DNA of 48,132 nt from positions 1 to 48,132 of the forward strand of contig DAOUQC010000033.1 in assembly GCA_030625775.1 (NCBI GenBank), read 5' to 3'. This document shows, piece by piece, positions 1-8,975 of this stretch (positions within the stretch are counted from its first letter, which is position 1; each line of letters opens with the position of its first letter). Below the pieces are notes generated by a model. That model searched no databases. It worked only from the letters and a program-made list of their open reading frames with translations, and had not been told where the DNA came from. A program made the translations under genes and the position numbers. Origin of the DNA: Verrucomicrobiota bacterium (GTDB taxonomy: Bacteria; Verrucomicrobiota; Verrucomicrobiia; Verrucomicrobiales; DEV007).

Positions 1-26
1 AAGACCTCATCTTCCAAGTCCTGTAG

Positions 27-52
27 AAAACCCGGCTCCAACCGGGTTTTTT
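27..52 (+). terminator. Rho-independent terminator of an upstream gene
   Basis: Inverted repeat AACCCGG (29-35) / CCGGGTT (42-48) with a six-base loop, followed by a T run to 52. It probably ends a gene lying left of the window. A frame ending in TAG at 24-26 could be the last codons of that gene, but seven codons are too few to identify it. Confidence 0.8.
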
Positions 53-122
53 CGTGTCCTTGCCAAAACCTCTTAAACGCCTGATGCTCTCCAAAGTTAT
101 CCTTCAATCAAAAAAGCCCTCG

Positions 123-899
123 ATGAAAGCTCAACTCCGTGCCCCTGCTCTGACCTTCATTCTTTGCCTTGCCTATTGGCTTACAATCGATGCTTCTTCC
201 CAGAGCAAAAGCGAAGCTCTGGAAAACAAAATACTAAGCGCTTTCAAAACCGGGGATTATTCCCTGGTGATTGATCTTACAAAAAAAACTTTCACCTCCT
301 CGCCCGTGGCCCGTCAGGCCAGATCAGCAGCCTATCAAAATCGCGGCGTGCAGTATTTTTTTGATGGAAAAATTACCGAGTCTATTGCTGATTTTGATCA
401 ATACATAATCATGAACCCTGATCAAGAACCTCATCACTGGCAACGAGGCATAGATTATTATTACGCTAATTTATATAAAAAAGGGAAAGCTCAATTCGAG
501 GTACATCAGACGGTCAATTCCCAGGACGTAGAAAACGCTGTATGGCACTTTCTCTGCGCTGTCCGTAGTCCGGGCGGCAATGTGGAGCAGGCGCGTAAAA
601 AATTCATTACCATCGACAGTGACCAACGCATCCCGATGAAAGAGATCCATGCTCTTTTTGCCGGAACGGGTAATGAATCTGCCGTTATTGCAGCAGCAAA
701 ATCAGGGAAGCCAAGCGCTGATAACCTGCGCAATCAATTGTGCTACGCCCACCTTTATCTGGGTCTCTATTTTGAGGCCCTCGGCAAAAAAGAAAAATCA
801 GCCAAACACATCCGCCTCGCAGCAGTCGACTACAAAATGGACCACTACATGGGCAAAGTCGCCCAGGTCCACGCCAAACTCAGGGCAAACAGTGAATGA
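123..899 (+). CDS. Secreted tetratricopeptide-repeat protein
   Basis: About 258 residues. I chose the ATG at 123 over the GTG at 54 because it puts a signal peptide (basic MKAQLR followed by a hydrophobic stretch ending near ASSQS) at the N-terminus. The GTG at 54 lies just behind the upstream terminator. The mature part has TPR-like helices: a repeat with NRGVQYFFDGK followed by ESIADFDQYI near residues 70-95, and a C-terminal one with AHLYLGLYFEALGKKEKS. The central VNSQDVENAVWHFLC segment recurs, as far as I recall, in hypothetical TPR proteins of Verrucomicrobia and Planctomycetes. No enzymatic motif is seen, so it is probably an envelope-located protein-interaction module. The partner is unknown. 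Confidence 0.75.
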   Translation: MKAQLRAPALTFILCLAYWLTIDASSQSKSEALENKILSAFKTGDYSLVIDLTKKTFTSSPVARQARSAAYQNRGVQYFFDGKITESIADFDQYIIMNPDQEPHHWQRGIDYYYANLYKKGKAQFEVHQTVNSQDVENAVWHFLCAVRSPGGNVEQARKKFITIDSDQRIPMKEIHALFAGTGNESAVIAAAKSGKPSADNLRNQLCYAHLYLGLYFEALGKKEKSAKHIRLAAVDYKMDHYMGKVAQVHAKLRANSE

Positions 900-984
900 C
901 CCAGTCCAAATACCCATTTCCCTCATCTGTGAAATCCTTGTTTCTCTTTTTGCTTCCCCTGCCCTCCAGCCCTAATATCCCATC

Positions 985-1824
985 ATGGCACACATTGGTG
1001 ATAGAACCTGTCTGGCAATAGTACGCGAAGGGCCTCCCGGCCTCTTTCTCGAAACCGAGGGCTATCTGGGCGATGTATTGCTACCTCGCAACGAAATGCC
1101 CTATGATTGGGAAATTGGAGACGAATTGGAAGTTTTCCTCTACACCGACTCCGAGGACCGACCTATCGCCACCATGAAACACCCCAAGGCGATGCCGGGT
1201 GAATTTGCCTATCTCGAATGTCTGGCGGTCACCGGCGTCGGTTCATTTCTGGATTGGGGACTGATGAAAGATCTTCTGCTGCCTTTCCGCGAGCAACGGG
1301 AACGCTGCGAAATTGGTCAGTCCTATGTGGTTTATGTTCACGTCGATCCCACCAGTGACCGCATTGTCGCCAGCCGTCGAATTGCAAAATACCTCAGCCA
1401 CGCCGAGCCTGGTTTTTACAGCGAGGGTGAAGAGGTCGATCTCCGCCTCTTCGGCAAAACCGACCTCGGTTACAAAGCCATCGTCAACGGCGAACACTCA
1501 GGCCTGCTTTTTGCCAACGAAGTCCATCGCAGATTGCGTGCCGGGGAGCGCACCAAAGGGTACATCAGCAAAGTCCGCCACGATGGCAAAATCGATCTCT
1601 CCCTCTACCCCCCGGGCAGAACCCATATCAACGAACTGGAAATCCGTATTGAAAAAGAGCTGGAAAAGCGTGGAGGTTTTTGGGAACTCTGCGACTCCAG
1701 CCCGCCGGAAGCCATCAACAAAGCCCTCGGCGTTAGTAAAAAAGCCTTCAAACAAGCTACTGGAGCGCTGTTCCGTCAGCGTAAGATTACTATCGGCAAG
1801 GATGGGATTCGGGTGGTTGAGTGA
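985..1824 (+). CDS. CvfB/YitL-like S1-domain RNA-binding protein
   Basis: 279 residues with the CvfB family layout. Tandem S1-like domains start with GDRTCLAIVREGPPGLFLE, then a segment with AVTGVGSFLDWGLMKDLLLPF, then a third S1-like part (GYISKVRHDGKIDLSLYPPG). A winged-helix-like C-terminus (INKALGVSKKAFKQATGALF) follows. CvfB proteins bind RNA and influence virulence or stress gene expression in Firmicutes; the role in this phylum is not established. The ATG at 985 has no Shine-Dalgarno sequence, which is common in this window. The gene converges on the nitroreductase with 20 bases between stop codons. Confidence 0.88.
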   Translation: MAHIGDRTCLAIVREGPPGLFLETEGYLGDVLLPRNEMPYDWEIGDELEVFLYTDSEDRPIATMKHPKAMPGEFAYLECLAVTGVGSFLDWGLMKDLLLPFREQRERCEIGQSYVVYVHVDPTSDRIVASRRIAKYLSHAEPGFYSEGEEVDLRLFGKTDLGYKAIVNGEHSGLLFANEVHRRLRAGERTKGYISKVRHDGKIDLSLYPPGRTHINELEIRIEKELEKRGGFWELCDSSPPEAINKALGVSKKAFKQATGALFRQRKITIGKDGIRVVE

Positions 1825-1844
1825 GTATGAGGGCAAGCCCCCCG

Positions 1845-2450
1845 TCAATCGAATACATTCTTGATGACCACCTCATCCAGCCCCAGTTGCCCCGGTCGAT
1901 CCCAGGCTTCCTTAATGCCTTTGCCAATGGCAACAAACATGGCAATCAAGTGATCATCCGGAAGCTGAATCAGTTGTGCCACCTTTTCAAAATCAAACCC
2001 GTCCATCGGGCAGGAGTCGTAACCCATTGCCTTGGCGGCAATCATAAGCGTTTGTGCTGCAATACCACAGGAACGCATGGCTTCATCTCTCTGCACTTGA
2101 TCCTTGTCCCGATAGTAGGCATCGATGGCTGGAAGCATAAATTCCTGAACTTCAGCTGGAGAATTTGCCCAATAGCGCGCTGGTTCTTTTTCCCAGGCTT
2201 TCAGATCGGCACAAATAACAATAAATAAAGAGCTATCAGTCACCTGCGCCTGATCCCAGGAAGCTTCCCTTATTGTTTGCCGCAAGCCCGCATCGTCCAC
2301 CACCACAAAACGCCAGTTCTGGATATTAAAGGCAGTGGGTGAAAGAAGGGCCAATGATAAGAGTTTGTTTATCTCTTCAGAATTCATGCTGTGACGAGTA
2401 TCAAAATGCTTGACCGATCGACGTGATTGTATCGCTGCTATTGTATTCAT
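1845..2450 (-). CDS. Nitroreductase family protein
   Basis: 201 residues, typical for FMN-dependent NAD(P)H nitroreductases. The N-terminus carries the FMN-phosphate-binding RRSVKHFD motif and the following SPTAFNIQNWRFVVV segment. The middle contains CGIAAQTLMIAAKAMGYDSCPMDGF, the conserved helix that lines the flavin. Members reduce nitroaromatics, quinones or flavins in the cytoplasm, and the substrate cannot be told from sequence. The gene starts 36 bases after the cation transporter on the same strand and may be cotranscribed with it and with the SGNH hydrolase farther upstream. Confidence 0.88.
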   Translation of the reverse strand: MNTIAAIQSRRSVKHFDTRHSMNSEEINKLLSLALLSPTAFNIQNWRFVVVDDAGLRQTIREASWDQAQVTDSSLFIVICADLKAWEKEPARYWANSPAEVQEFMLPAIDAYYRDKDQVQRDEAMRSCGIAAQTLMIAAKAMGYDSCPMDGFDFEKVAQLIQLPDDHLIAMFVAIGKGIKEAWDRPGQLGLDEVVIKNVFD

Positions 2451-2486
2451 AAATAACTCCTAACTCCTGAATTTTCTCCCCCCCCC

Positions 2487-3419
2487 TCATCCTTCCACCT
2501 GATGTTCGTTATGCACCGCATCGTGATCCTCGGCTGACTCCAGATGGGTAGTCAGATGCACTTGATCATCACACTCATCCGCCACCGCCTGTTCTATCTC
2601 AGTCGCCATTAAATGCGCATCCTTCAGCAGCAGCCCCTCGGGGAAAAGTAGATGAACTTCCGCCCACAAAGAATCACCTAGATCCCGGTAACGCAATTTG
2701 TGAAATTTCACTTTACGGGAGTCGGTCTCAGCCTTCAAAGCACCTTCCAATTTCTTGCCCAATACAGGATCCACTCGATCCATCAATCCATGCACCGAAC
2801 GGGACATCAAATGTAATCCTACCCATGCCATGTTACAGCCCACCACAATTGCACAAATGGGATCCCAGTATTTCCACCCAGTCGCCCAGGTCAACAGCAA
2901 ACCGATAATCACTCCAAGGCTAGTATAACAATCTGCCAGCACATGCTGTCCGTTTGCCTCCAATACAATCGAGCGCTGCTTTTTCCCGGTTCGCAGTAGA
3001 TACAAGCCCACTATCCCGGTCAGAACCACCACAATCGCCGTGAACCAAATCCCAACATCGGGACGACTGATCCGCGGTTCGCGAACCAAATCATTGACAG
3101 ATTCAAAAGCGACAAACATCGCTGCACCCGTGATCAAGGCCCCTTCAACCCCGGATGAAAAGAAAGCAATCTTAGCATGCCCGTAAGGATGAGTGGAGTC
3201 CGCCGGTTTGAATGAGAGCTTCAAGCTGAAATAAGCAAAACCCACAGCCACAATATGCACCACCGATTCCGCAGCATCACTCAGCACAGCAACCGATTCA
3301 CTCATCCACGCCCCCGCCCCCTTGAACACCAACATCACCACTCCCAAGGCAAGGGAGATACGCATCGCAAACATCAATTGCGCATGCTCTTCAGGACTGC
3401 GTGATTTTATACCCTCCAT
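2487..3419 (-). CDS. Cation diffusion facilitator (CDF) family metal exporter
   Basis: 310 residues. The transmembrane part (about residues 15-205) has LSDAAESVVH near residues 47-55, where CDF proteins place their metal-site Asp, and HPYGH at 77-81. The second metal-site motif HVLAD is at 159-163. GLMD at 211-214 marks the start of the cytoplasmic domain, which is rich in His and acidic residues at its end. CDF proteins export Zn, Fe, Mn, Co or Cd in exchange for protons as dimers. The first site has D-x-x-E-S rather than D-x-x-x-D, a known subgroup variant, so the metal is uncertain. It lies 41 bases after the SGNH hydrolase gene. Confidence 0.9.
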   Translation of the reverse strand: MEGIKSRSPEEHAQLMFAMRISLALGVVMLVFKGAGAWMSESVAVLSDAAESVVHIVAVGFAYFSLKLSFKPADSTHPYGHAKIAFFSSGVEGALITGAAMFVAFESVNDLVREPRISRPDVGIWFTAIVVVLTGIVGLYLLRTGKKQRSIVLEANGQHVLADCYTSLGVIIGLLLTWATGWKYWDPICAIVVGCNMAWVGLHLMSRSVHGLMDRVDPVLGKKLEGALKAETDSRKVKFHKLRYRDLGDSLWAEVHLLFPEGLLLKDAHLMATEIEQAVADECDDQVHLTTHLESAEDHDAVHNEHQVEG

Positions 3420-3460
3420 GTTTCAATTCAGCTCTAAATGAGTAGTAAATAATCCTGAAT

Positions 3461-4705
3461 TCAACGATTTACTTCAAAATATAAAATTGATGCTGAGTGA
3501 CCTTTACTCTTTTCTGGTTTTTTATCAATCAAGCGTAAAACCAACTGATGACGACCCGGGCTGAGATCGTCAGCAAAGGTCACACTACGCGGATAATTCA
3601 ATCCTCCACTGTGTTTGTGATAAAGCGTTTTTTCCTGCCACGTCCCACCATCCACACTCACCTCGACCATTCCTGCGTCCGGGCCAGCCAGAATAAATGC
3701 TCCTATTGATCGACCTTGAAAATTCAAATACAAAGTAGTGCCGGGTTCTTCCCCCCTTAATACTTGATACTTTTCATATCGGCTGCGAATTGCCCCCAAA
3801 GGCAGCAATTGCTTACTCACCTCGCCATATTTCCATCCGCCCAACCAGTTGGCATCCTGTACATCAACAAACGTCCCTCCGTCATAGTTGCCGCGATCAA
3901 GCGGCAGCGGCAAGGCGTGTGTTTTTGGAGAGCCTGCCTCATCCGGCGAACTTTCCATCCCGCGTTGCAAGGCAACTTTCATCAAATTAACCGCTACCTG
4001 ATAACCAAAAGGCTTTGGATGGGTGCCACCATAATCCTTCCATTTGTATCGACCTTCTTTTACCGCAGAGGCAATCTCCGCCGCTACATTCACCGAAGAG
4101 ACTCCGTAATGCCCGGCCACAGCTTCGTGAGCTGAAATGCTCAATGGGGTTTCACCTTTAAGCAAGGTTTCCAACATTTCAGGGTTCACATACTGGACCA
4201 TCAAAATATCCGCCCGAGGCTGTTCCTTGCGAAGGTGCCGAACAATCCCTTCCATTCCCCGGATACATTCTTGTCGAGTGTGGGCAGCATCCTGATCATC
4301 ATTGACCGCAAATTCCACAATCAACAAATCCACCCTGCCGCCGGACAAGACGTCGCTCTGCAAGCGAAATGCGCCGGTGGTCGAACAGGTTGAAGCAATT
4401 CCTGCATTGGTGAATTGAAAGTCAGCTTTAGGGAATTGTTTTTTCAACCATGCAGGTATCTGTGAACTGTGCCCGTGTTTGGCTTCAGTAATCGAGCCTC
4501 CCAGAGTAACCACACGAGTTGGTTTTCCAGATTCCGCCCTCTTGCTAAAACGCAGGAAATCCCCCCGCATCTTCACTCGGGGATTATCTACTGTGATCTT
4601 CGCCCGCAGATCTTGTTTCACCTCCTCAGCCACCACTTGCCCTGAAAAGCCCAGAACACATACAAATTTCAAAGCTGAAAATTTTACTCTCATCATTTTA
4701 GTCAT
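3461..4705 (-). CDS. Secreted SGNH/GDSL-type hydrolase
   Basis: 414 residues from the ATG at 4705. The open frame continues to 4870, but that start would overlap the divergent sulfatase gene and bury the signal peptide. From 4705 the protein begins MTKMMRVKF with a hydrophobic signal peptide ending near QVVAEE, preceded by a weak purine-rich site. SGNH blocks are visible: LGGSIT (nucleophile Ser about residue 71), then VEFAVNDDQD (Asn block), and GGTHPKPFGYQ (catalytic His region). The C-terminal 130 residues look like a beta-rich accessory domain (FQGRSIGAFILAGPDAG). Family members deacetylate polysaccharides or hydrolyse other esters. The divergent sulfatase suggests glycan desubstitution. 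Confidence 0.82.
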   Translation of the reverse strand: MTKMMRVKFSALKFVCVLGFSGQVVAEEVKQDLRAKITVDNPRVKMRGDFLRFSKRAESGKPTRVVTLGGSITEAKHGHSSQIPAWLKKQFPKADFQFTNAGIASTCSTTGAFRLQSDVLSGGRVDLLIVEFAVNDDQDAAHTRQECIRGMEGIVRHLRKEQPRADILMVQYVNPEMLETLLKGETPLSISAHEAVAGHYGVSSVNVAAEIASAVKEGRYKWKDYGGTHPKPFGYQVAVNLMKVALQRGMESSPDEAGSPKTHALPLPLDRGNYDGGTFVDVQDANWLGGWKYGEVSKQLLPLGAIRSRYEKYQVLRGEEPGTTLYLNFQGRSIGAFILAGPDAGMVEVSVDGGTWQEKTLYHKHSGGLNYPRSVTFADDLSPGRHQLVLRLIDKKPEKSKGHSASILYFEVNR

Positions 4706-4856
4706 CTTTCTGCTTCTCACCTTCGTGTGTTGCCTTCGAGTAGTATTTTCCGGCATTCTCGACTTCGTCTCGCTTGGGTGATTTTTTCTTTTCCCCGCAA
4801 TCACTTGCTCATTACACAACCATGCCCGACTTTTTGCAATCCCACACCTCAATATC
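4706..4856. promoter_or_regulatory. Divergent promoter region between SGNH hydrolase and sulfatase
   Basis: 151 bases separate the two divergent start codons (4705 minus and 4857 plus), so both promoters should lie here. I see no convincing -10/-35 pair and no clear inverted repeat. Confidence 0.4.
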
Positions 4857-6233
4857 ATGAAATTTTTCATCCTCCCCTGCGTCCTGTTTTTTCTATTTAT
4901 CTGCCCAGGTCAAAATGCCCAATCCAAAAGCGCTCCCCCCAATATTGTTTTCATCATGGTGGATGACCTCGGCTACGGTGATCTTTCAAGCTACGGTGCG
5001 CCCGACCTCAAGACCCCCAACATCGATGCGCTCTTTGCCTCCGGCATGCGCTTCGATCAATTTTATGCCAACTGTCCGGTTTGCTCCCCCACCCGTGCCG
5101 CTTTTTTAAGCGGGTCTTACCCTGACATGGCCGGCGTCCCTGGTGTCATCCGCACTCAGGTTCCCGGTCGTCCGAGCAATAACTGGGGTGATCTGGCCGA
5201 TGATCTTGTATTGCTGCCCACCCTGCTGAAAAAAAGCAATTACCACAGCGCACTCATCGGCAAATGGCATCTTGGACTCAAAAAACCGGACCGGCCAACT
5301 GACCGCGGCTTCGATCACTTCCACGGTTTTCTAGGAGACATGATGGATGACTACTACACCCATCTGCGTCACGGCAACAACTACATGCGCCTGAATGAAA
5401 AAACCATCGATCCCGAAGGTCATGCCACCGACCTTTTCAGTGACTGGGCGATTGACTACCTCACCGACCGCGCCACCCATCACAAGGACCAACCCTTCTT
5501 TCTATATCTTGCCTACAATGCACCACACACTCCTATCCAGCCTCCCGAAGACTGGCTGGCCAAAGTGAAAGCTCGCGAAAAAGGCATCACTGAAAAACGA
5601 GCAGAAATGTGCGCCTTCATCGAACACCTCGATTATGGAACCGGCCGGGTTCTCGATACCCTGAAAAAACTTAAGCTCACTGACAACACGGTAATCGTAT
5701 TCACATCTGACAACGGCGGCCACGTCGCAGCCGGAGCACGCAATGCGCCCCTGCATGGGGGCAAGCAGGAAATGTGGGAAGGTGGCATCCGGGTTTGTAC
5801 CGCTGTTTCCTGGAAGGGGAAAATCAAGCCGGGAAGCCGCAGCCCTCACCGTTCTATGACGATGGATTTTTATCCGACTCTAGCTGAAATCGCCGGTGCT
5901 CCCATCGCACACAATATCGATGCACGTAGTTTTCTCCCCGTGCTTTATGGCAAGCCTTTCACCGAGACCCGACCGCAACAAGTATGGATGCGTCTCGAAG
6001 GCGGACGAAAGTATGGCGGACTTCTCTATCATGCCATCCGCATTGGTGATTGGAAACTGCTGCGCAACACCCCCTTCGAACCCTACCAAATGTTCAACAT
6101 AGTCAACGACCCAGCCGAAGAAAAGCCTATCCCACGCGAGCAAGCTCCAAAAAAATACAACGAACTTTTCAATCAACTAAGCATCCACATCAACCGGTCA
6201 GGTAGAATCCCCTGGCAACGTGAGCAGGATTAA
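4857..6233 (+). CDS. Secreted S1-type sulfatase
   Basis: 458 residues with an N-terminal signal peptide (MKFFILPCVLFFLFIC, cleavage near NAQS). Type I sulfatase motifs are complete: metal-binding VDDLGYGD (35-42), the formylglycine signature C76-S-P-T-R80, IGKWHLG near residue 139, the APHTPIQPP segment, and SDNGG carrying the second metal-ligand pair. Cys76 must be oxidised to formylglycine by a sulfatase-modifying enzyme, which is not in this window. The enzyme removes sulfate esters, most likely from marine polysaccharides. Gene order (SGNH hydrolase divergent) suggests joint removal of ester groups. The exact substrate and S1 subfamily cannot be read by eye. Confidence 0.92.
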   Translation: MKFFILPCVLFFLFICPGQNAQSKSAPPNIVFIMVDDLGYGDLSSYGAPDLKTPNIDALFASGMRFDQFYANCPVCSPTRAAFLSGSYPDMAGVPGVIRTQVPGRPSNNWGDLADDLVLLPTLLKKSNYHSALIGKWHLGLKKPDRPTDRGFDHFHGFLGDMMDDYYTHLRHGNNYMRLNEKTIDPEGHATDLFSDWAIDYLTDRATHHKDQPFFLYLAYNAPHTPIQPPEDWLAKVKAREKGITEKRAEMCAFIEHLDYGTGRVLDTLKKLKLTDNTVIVFTSDNGGHVAAGARNAPLHGGKQEMWEGGIRVCTAVSWKGKIKPGSRSPHRSMTMDFYPTLAEIAGAPIAHNIDARSFLPVLYGKPFTETRPQQVWMRLEGGRKYGGLLYHAIRIGDWKLLRNTPFEPYQMFNIVNDPAEEKPIPREQAPKKYNELFNQLSIHINRSGRIPWQREQD

Positions 6234-6268
6234 ATGGCTCTTCTTAAAGCAGGCATTGCTACCCAATG

Positions 6269-6294
6269 TAGAACGATGTTCCAACATCGTTCTA
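6269..6294. repeat. Palindromic intergenic repeat, copy 1
   Basis: Perfect 12-bp inverted repeat TAGAACGATGTT / AACATCGTTCTA with a CC centre. It lies between the convergent sulfatase and helicase genes and could also act as a hairpin for both transcripts, although no strong T run follows. It resembles the repeats at 28979-29008 and 41226-41255. Confidence 0.7.
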
Positions 6295-6339
6295 TCTTAG
6301 AACAAAATGAGCCAACGAAGTTCGTTTGCTGATGAACAG

Positions 6340-8220
6340 CTAAGATCGGTGCCTGCGATCTCCTCCACCACGTCCACCACGTCCACCACGATCTTCCCGT
6401 CTGTCACTGCCTCCACCGCGCTCACCTCTATCTTCACGCTCATCATCAAATCCGCCACCTTCACTGCGGTCATGACCAAGCTTGAAAGTCCGCCCTCCCA
6501 ATCGGGATTTGCGGGTCTTGATCAAAAGTTCATCGACGACTCCCTGATTGACTTCGACCGTTGAATGATCATCGTGAATTTTAATCCTCCCCAGAGTGCC
6601 GTTGGGAATCCCTGCCTCACGGTAACACATACCGGCAATATCCCCCGGTTTCATACCCGCTTTTTTGCCAAGACTCAAAAACAAAGTTACCTTATCGCCA
6701 TCAGCCTGAGCTTCATTCCTGAAATTGCTAGGTCCCTCTGATCGATCCCTCGGGCGACGTTCCTCGTGCTGTCTTCTTTGCTCTGCTCGATCCCGGTTAT
6801 CCCCGCGCTCATTGCCTCTGCGTTCACTCCTGCGGCCCCCGTCCTTTCTCCGCCGATCCTGGCTGTCTTGACGTCCCCGACCTGCTCGTTCCGGACGATC
6901 CTCTTCAATAAATTGGCCCTCTCGATTGCCCTGGGCCTCCTTCAACAAAGTGAACAAAGCACCGGCGATGTCTGTCGCCGAAAATTCCTGATCGAGCAGA
7001 CGTTGCACCAACTCTTCATAAGATTTGAAGTCACCTCCTTCCAAACGCTCCTTAACCGTATCAAACAACAAATCTGCACGCTTTCCTTCGACTTGTTCCT
7101 GGGAAGGAATTTTCCTGCGATCTATCTTCTGACGAATAAAACGCTCAATGGTTTGCAAACGATAGATCTCCCGACCAAACACAAAGCTGATCGCCTTGCC
7201 TGATCTACCGGCCCGACCAGTTCGTCCGATGCGATGAACATAATCCTCCGGGTCGTAAGGGATATCGTAGTTGAACACCATGTCAATATCATCCACATCC
7301 AGTCCCCGGGCAGCCACGTCGGTTGCGACCAAAAGCTCGACCTGTCCGTCACGAAAACGTTTCAAAACGCGTTCTCTCAAATTCTGGCTGATATCTCCAT
7401 GCAGACGATCCGCAGCATAGCCTCGACCAATCAATGCTTCCGTGCATTCGTCGACCATGCGTTTGGTGCTACAGAAAACAATCGCCAAACGTGGTGGGTC
7501 CATATCCAGCAGGCGTGACAAAACCTCCAGTTTCGATCGACGACGCACTTCGTAATAACATTGGTCAACGGAATCAACAGTCAGGGCTTTGCGCTCGACT
7601 TCGATTGTTTGCGGATCTGTTGAATAGCGACGCGTCAGTTTTTCCACCTGAGGATTCATGGTGGCAGAGAAAAACGACGTTTGCCGTTCTTTCGGCATGT
7701 CCTTGAGCAACTCCTCCATATCGTCCTTGAAACCCATGTCCAGCATGCGGTCCGCTTCGTCCAATACGATACACTTGATCAAGTCTGTCTGGAAAGTTTT
7801 GCGGCGGAGGTGATCGAGCAATCTGCCTGGCGTGCCCACAACGATGTGAGTGCCCTGACGCAAAGCACGGATCTGGCGATCAATCGGCGCTCCTCCATAA
7901 ACCGGCACTGCCCGCAGTCCCTTCATGTGGGAACCCAGACGATGCACTTCGTCACAAACCTGCATGCACAATTCACGTGTCGGGCAGACGATCAAACACT
8001 GGGTGCGCGACAGCGATAAGTCGATCTTCTGCAAGACAGGCAAGGTGAAGGCCGCGGTTTTTCCGGAACCTGTCTGGGACAAACCAATCAAATCAGTCCC
8101 TTCCATAGCGGGGGGAATCGCCAGAGCCTGGATCGGTGATGGTTTTTCGTAGCCGAGGTCTGCAATCGCGGCAAGCAATTCAGGCGACAAGTTCAGTTCT
8201 GTAAATGACGGTGTTTCCAT
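6340..8220 (-). CDS. DEAD-box ATP-dependent RNA helicase with DbpA-type RNA-binding domain
   Basis: 626 residues. The helicase core (about 1-375) shows the Q motif ([10 protein letters not shown]), Walker [34 protein letters not shown], and in the second lobe [16 protein letters not shown] and [12 protein letters not shown] linker very rich in Arg, Asp, Glu and Gly follows. Then comes a DbpA-like RNA-binding domain (about 500-575: [21 protein letters not shown] to [15 protein letters not shown]), and an RGG-rich tail. This is the layout of CsdA/DeaD-type helicases that remodel rRNA and mRNA structure in the cytoplasm, often at low temperature. The long low-complexity tail suggests RNA binding or condensate behaviour, which is inference. 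Confidence 0.93.
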   Translation of the reverse strand: METPSFTELNLSPELLAAIADLGYEKPSPIQALAIPPAMEGTDLIGLSQTGSGKTAAFTLPVLQKIDLSLSRTQCLIVCPTRELCMQVCDEVHRLGSHMKGLRAVPVYGGAPIDRQIRALRQGTHIVVGTPGRLLDHLRRKTFQTDLIKCIVLDEADRMLDMGFKDDMEELLKDMPKERQTSFFSATMNPQVEKLTRRYSTDPQTIEVERKALTVDSVDQCYYEVRRRSKLEVLSRLLDMDPPRLAIVFCSTKRMVDECTEALIGRGYAADRLHGDISQNLRERVLKRFRDGQVELLVATDVAARGLDVDDIDMVFNYDIPYDPEDYVHRIGRTGRAGRSGKAISFVFGREIYRLQTIERFIRQKIDRRKIPSQEQVEGKRADLLFDTVKERLEGGDFKSYEELVQRLLDQEFSATDIAGALFTLLKEAQGNREGQFIEEDRPERAGRGRQDSQDRRRKDGGRRSERRGNERGDNRDRAEQRRQHEERRPRDRSEGPSNFRNEAQADGDKVTLFLSLGKKAGMKPGDIAGMCYREAGIPNGTLGRIKIHDDHSTVEVNQGVVDELLIKTRKSRLGGRTFKLGHDRSEGGGFDDEREDRGERGGGSDRREDRGGRGGRGGGDRRHRS

Positions 8221-8393
8221 CTGTAATTCGTATCAAAAAATTTCAAAACCACGGCGCAAATCATGATCAGTCATGATATTGTACGCTCCCAGAGGAGGAA
8301 AGTCTCCCGTTCTAGACCCACCCTTCGCCGCAATTGGGCTCATTTGCAACGCAAATCGAACGCCCCCGGAATGATTAAGGACTCCCCCGAACA

Positions 8394-8427
8394 CAAAAAC
8401 GCCGTCCCTCGCAAGGAAGGACGGCGT
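8394..8427 (-). terminator. Rho-independent terminator of the DUF6370-like gene
   Basis: On the minus strand the stem ACGCCGTCC pairs with GGACGGCGT (8419-8427 with 8399-8407), followed by a run of five T. It lies 62 bases after the stop of the small secreted protein gene and separates it from the helicase gene downstream. Confidence 0.85.
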
Positions 8428-8488
8428 AAATTTTCCCAAATCAGTCAGTCAAATCAATTGATAACTGCCGGAAATAATTCTTTGTGAA

Positions 8489-8797
8489 TTATTTGATTTT
8501 GGAAACTGTGAATACTTTTTCACCGTCTTTTTCAGACACTTTCCCCGTCATGTTCACTTTTTTAGAACCTTTACACACGTTTTTGTGCCATTTTTTACCC
8601 GCTTCACCTTTCAAGAGGTAAACAACAGTCTTGCCGTCTTCTTTCACCTGCAACACGTTGGTGCATTTGTCAGCTGTGCCAAGATCGCATTTTGCACAAG
8701 TGGCGGTTCCTTTAAGAGTGGTATCAGCGGCAGATGCGTTGATAGCAGTGAATGCCATTACGACACCAAAGAGAGTAGCTGCGATTAGTTTTTTCAT
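8489..8797 (-). CDS. Small secreted Cys protein, DUF6370-like
   Basis: 102 residues with a signal peptide (MKKLIAATLFGVVMAF, cleavage near ASAAD). The mature part has CAKCDLG, then a lone Cys in KCTNVLQV, the VYLLKGE segment, and HKNVCKGSKKVNMTGKV, for four cysteines and one conserved His. I recall this pattern from DUF6370 proteins of Verrucomicrobia and Planctomycetes. The CxxC plus Cys and His suggests metal or heme binding in the periplasm, but no function is established. The gene is monocistronic with its own terminator, and its start is divergent from the gene at 8976. Confidence 0.75.
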   Translation of the reverse strand: MKKLIAATLFGVVMAFTAINASAADTTLKGTATCAKCDLGTADKCTNVLQVKEDGKTVVYLLKGEAGKKWHKNVCKGSKKVNMTGKVSEKDGEKVFTVSKIK

Positions 8798-8941
8798 GAG
8801 TTTTTTTGTTTTGAGTTCAGCAGTCAGTCGTCAGACAGACCATCCGCCTTACATTTTTTTTCAGCGGACTTATTATTTACCACATAACCGGGAGTTGAGC
8901 AAACGTTACCATAGCGGACGGGGATGAATGAAATTGACGGT

Positions 8942-8963
8942 TTATGTGTTAATTATGTGTTAA
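8942..8963. promoter_or_regulatory. Tandem 11-bp direct repeat upstream of the 8976 gene
   Basis: TTATGTGTTAA occurs twice back to back (8942-8952 and 8953-8963), ending 12 bases before the start codon at 8976. A unit of 11 bp is close to one helical turn, as expected for a regulator binding as a head-to-tail dimer. A TTGACG hexamer lies at 8934-8939, but no matching -10 box is clear. Confidence 0.4.
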
Positions 8964-8975
8964 GATTGCACCACT

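Noticed and set aside
1-26. Seven codons ending in TAG before the first terminator
   Set aside because: Probably the end of an upstream gene, but too short to identify.
8233-8439. Short minus-strand frame between helicase and DUF6370-like genes
   Set aside because: It spans the terminator hairpin and has no protein-like pattern.
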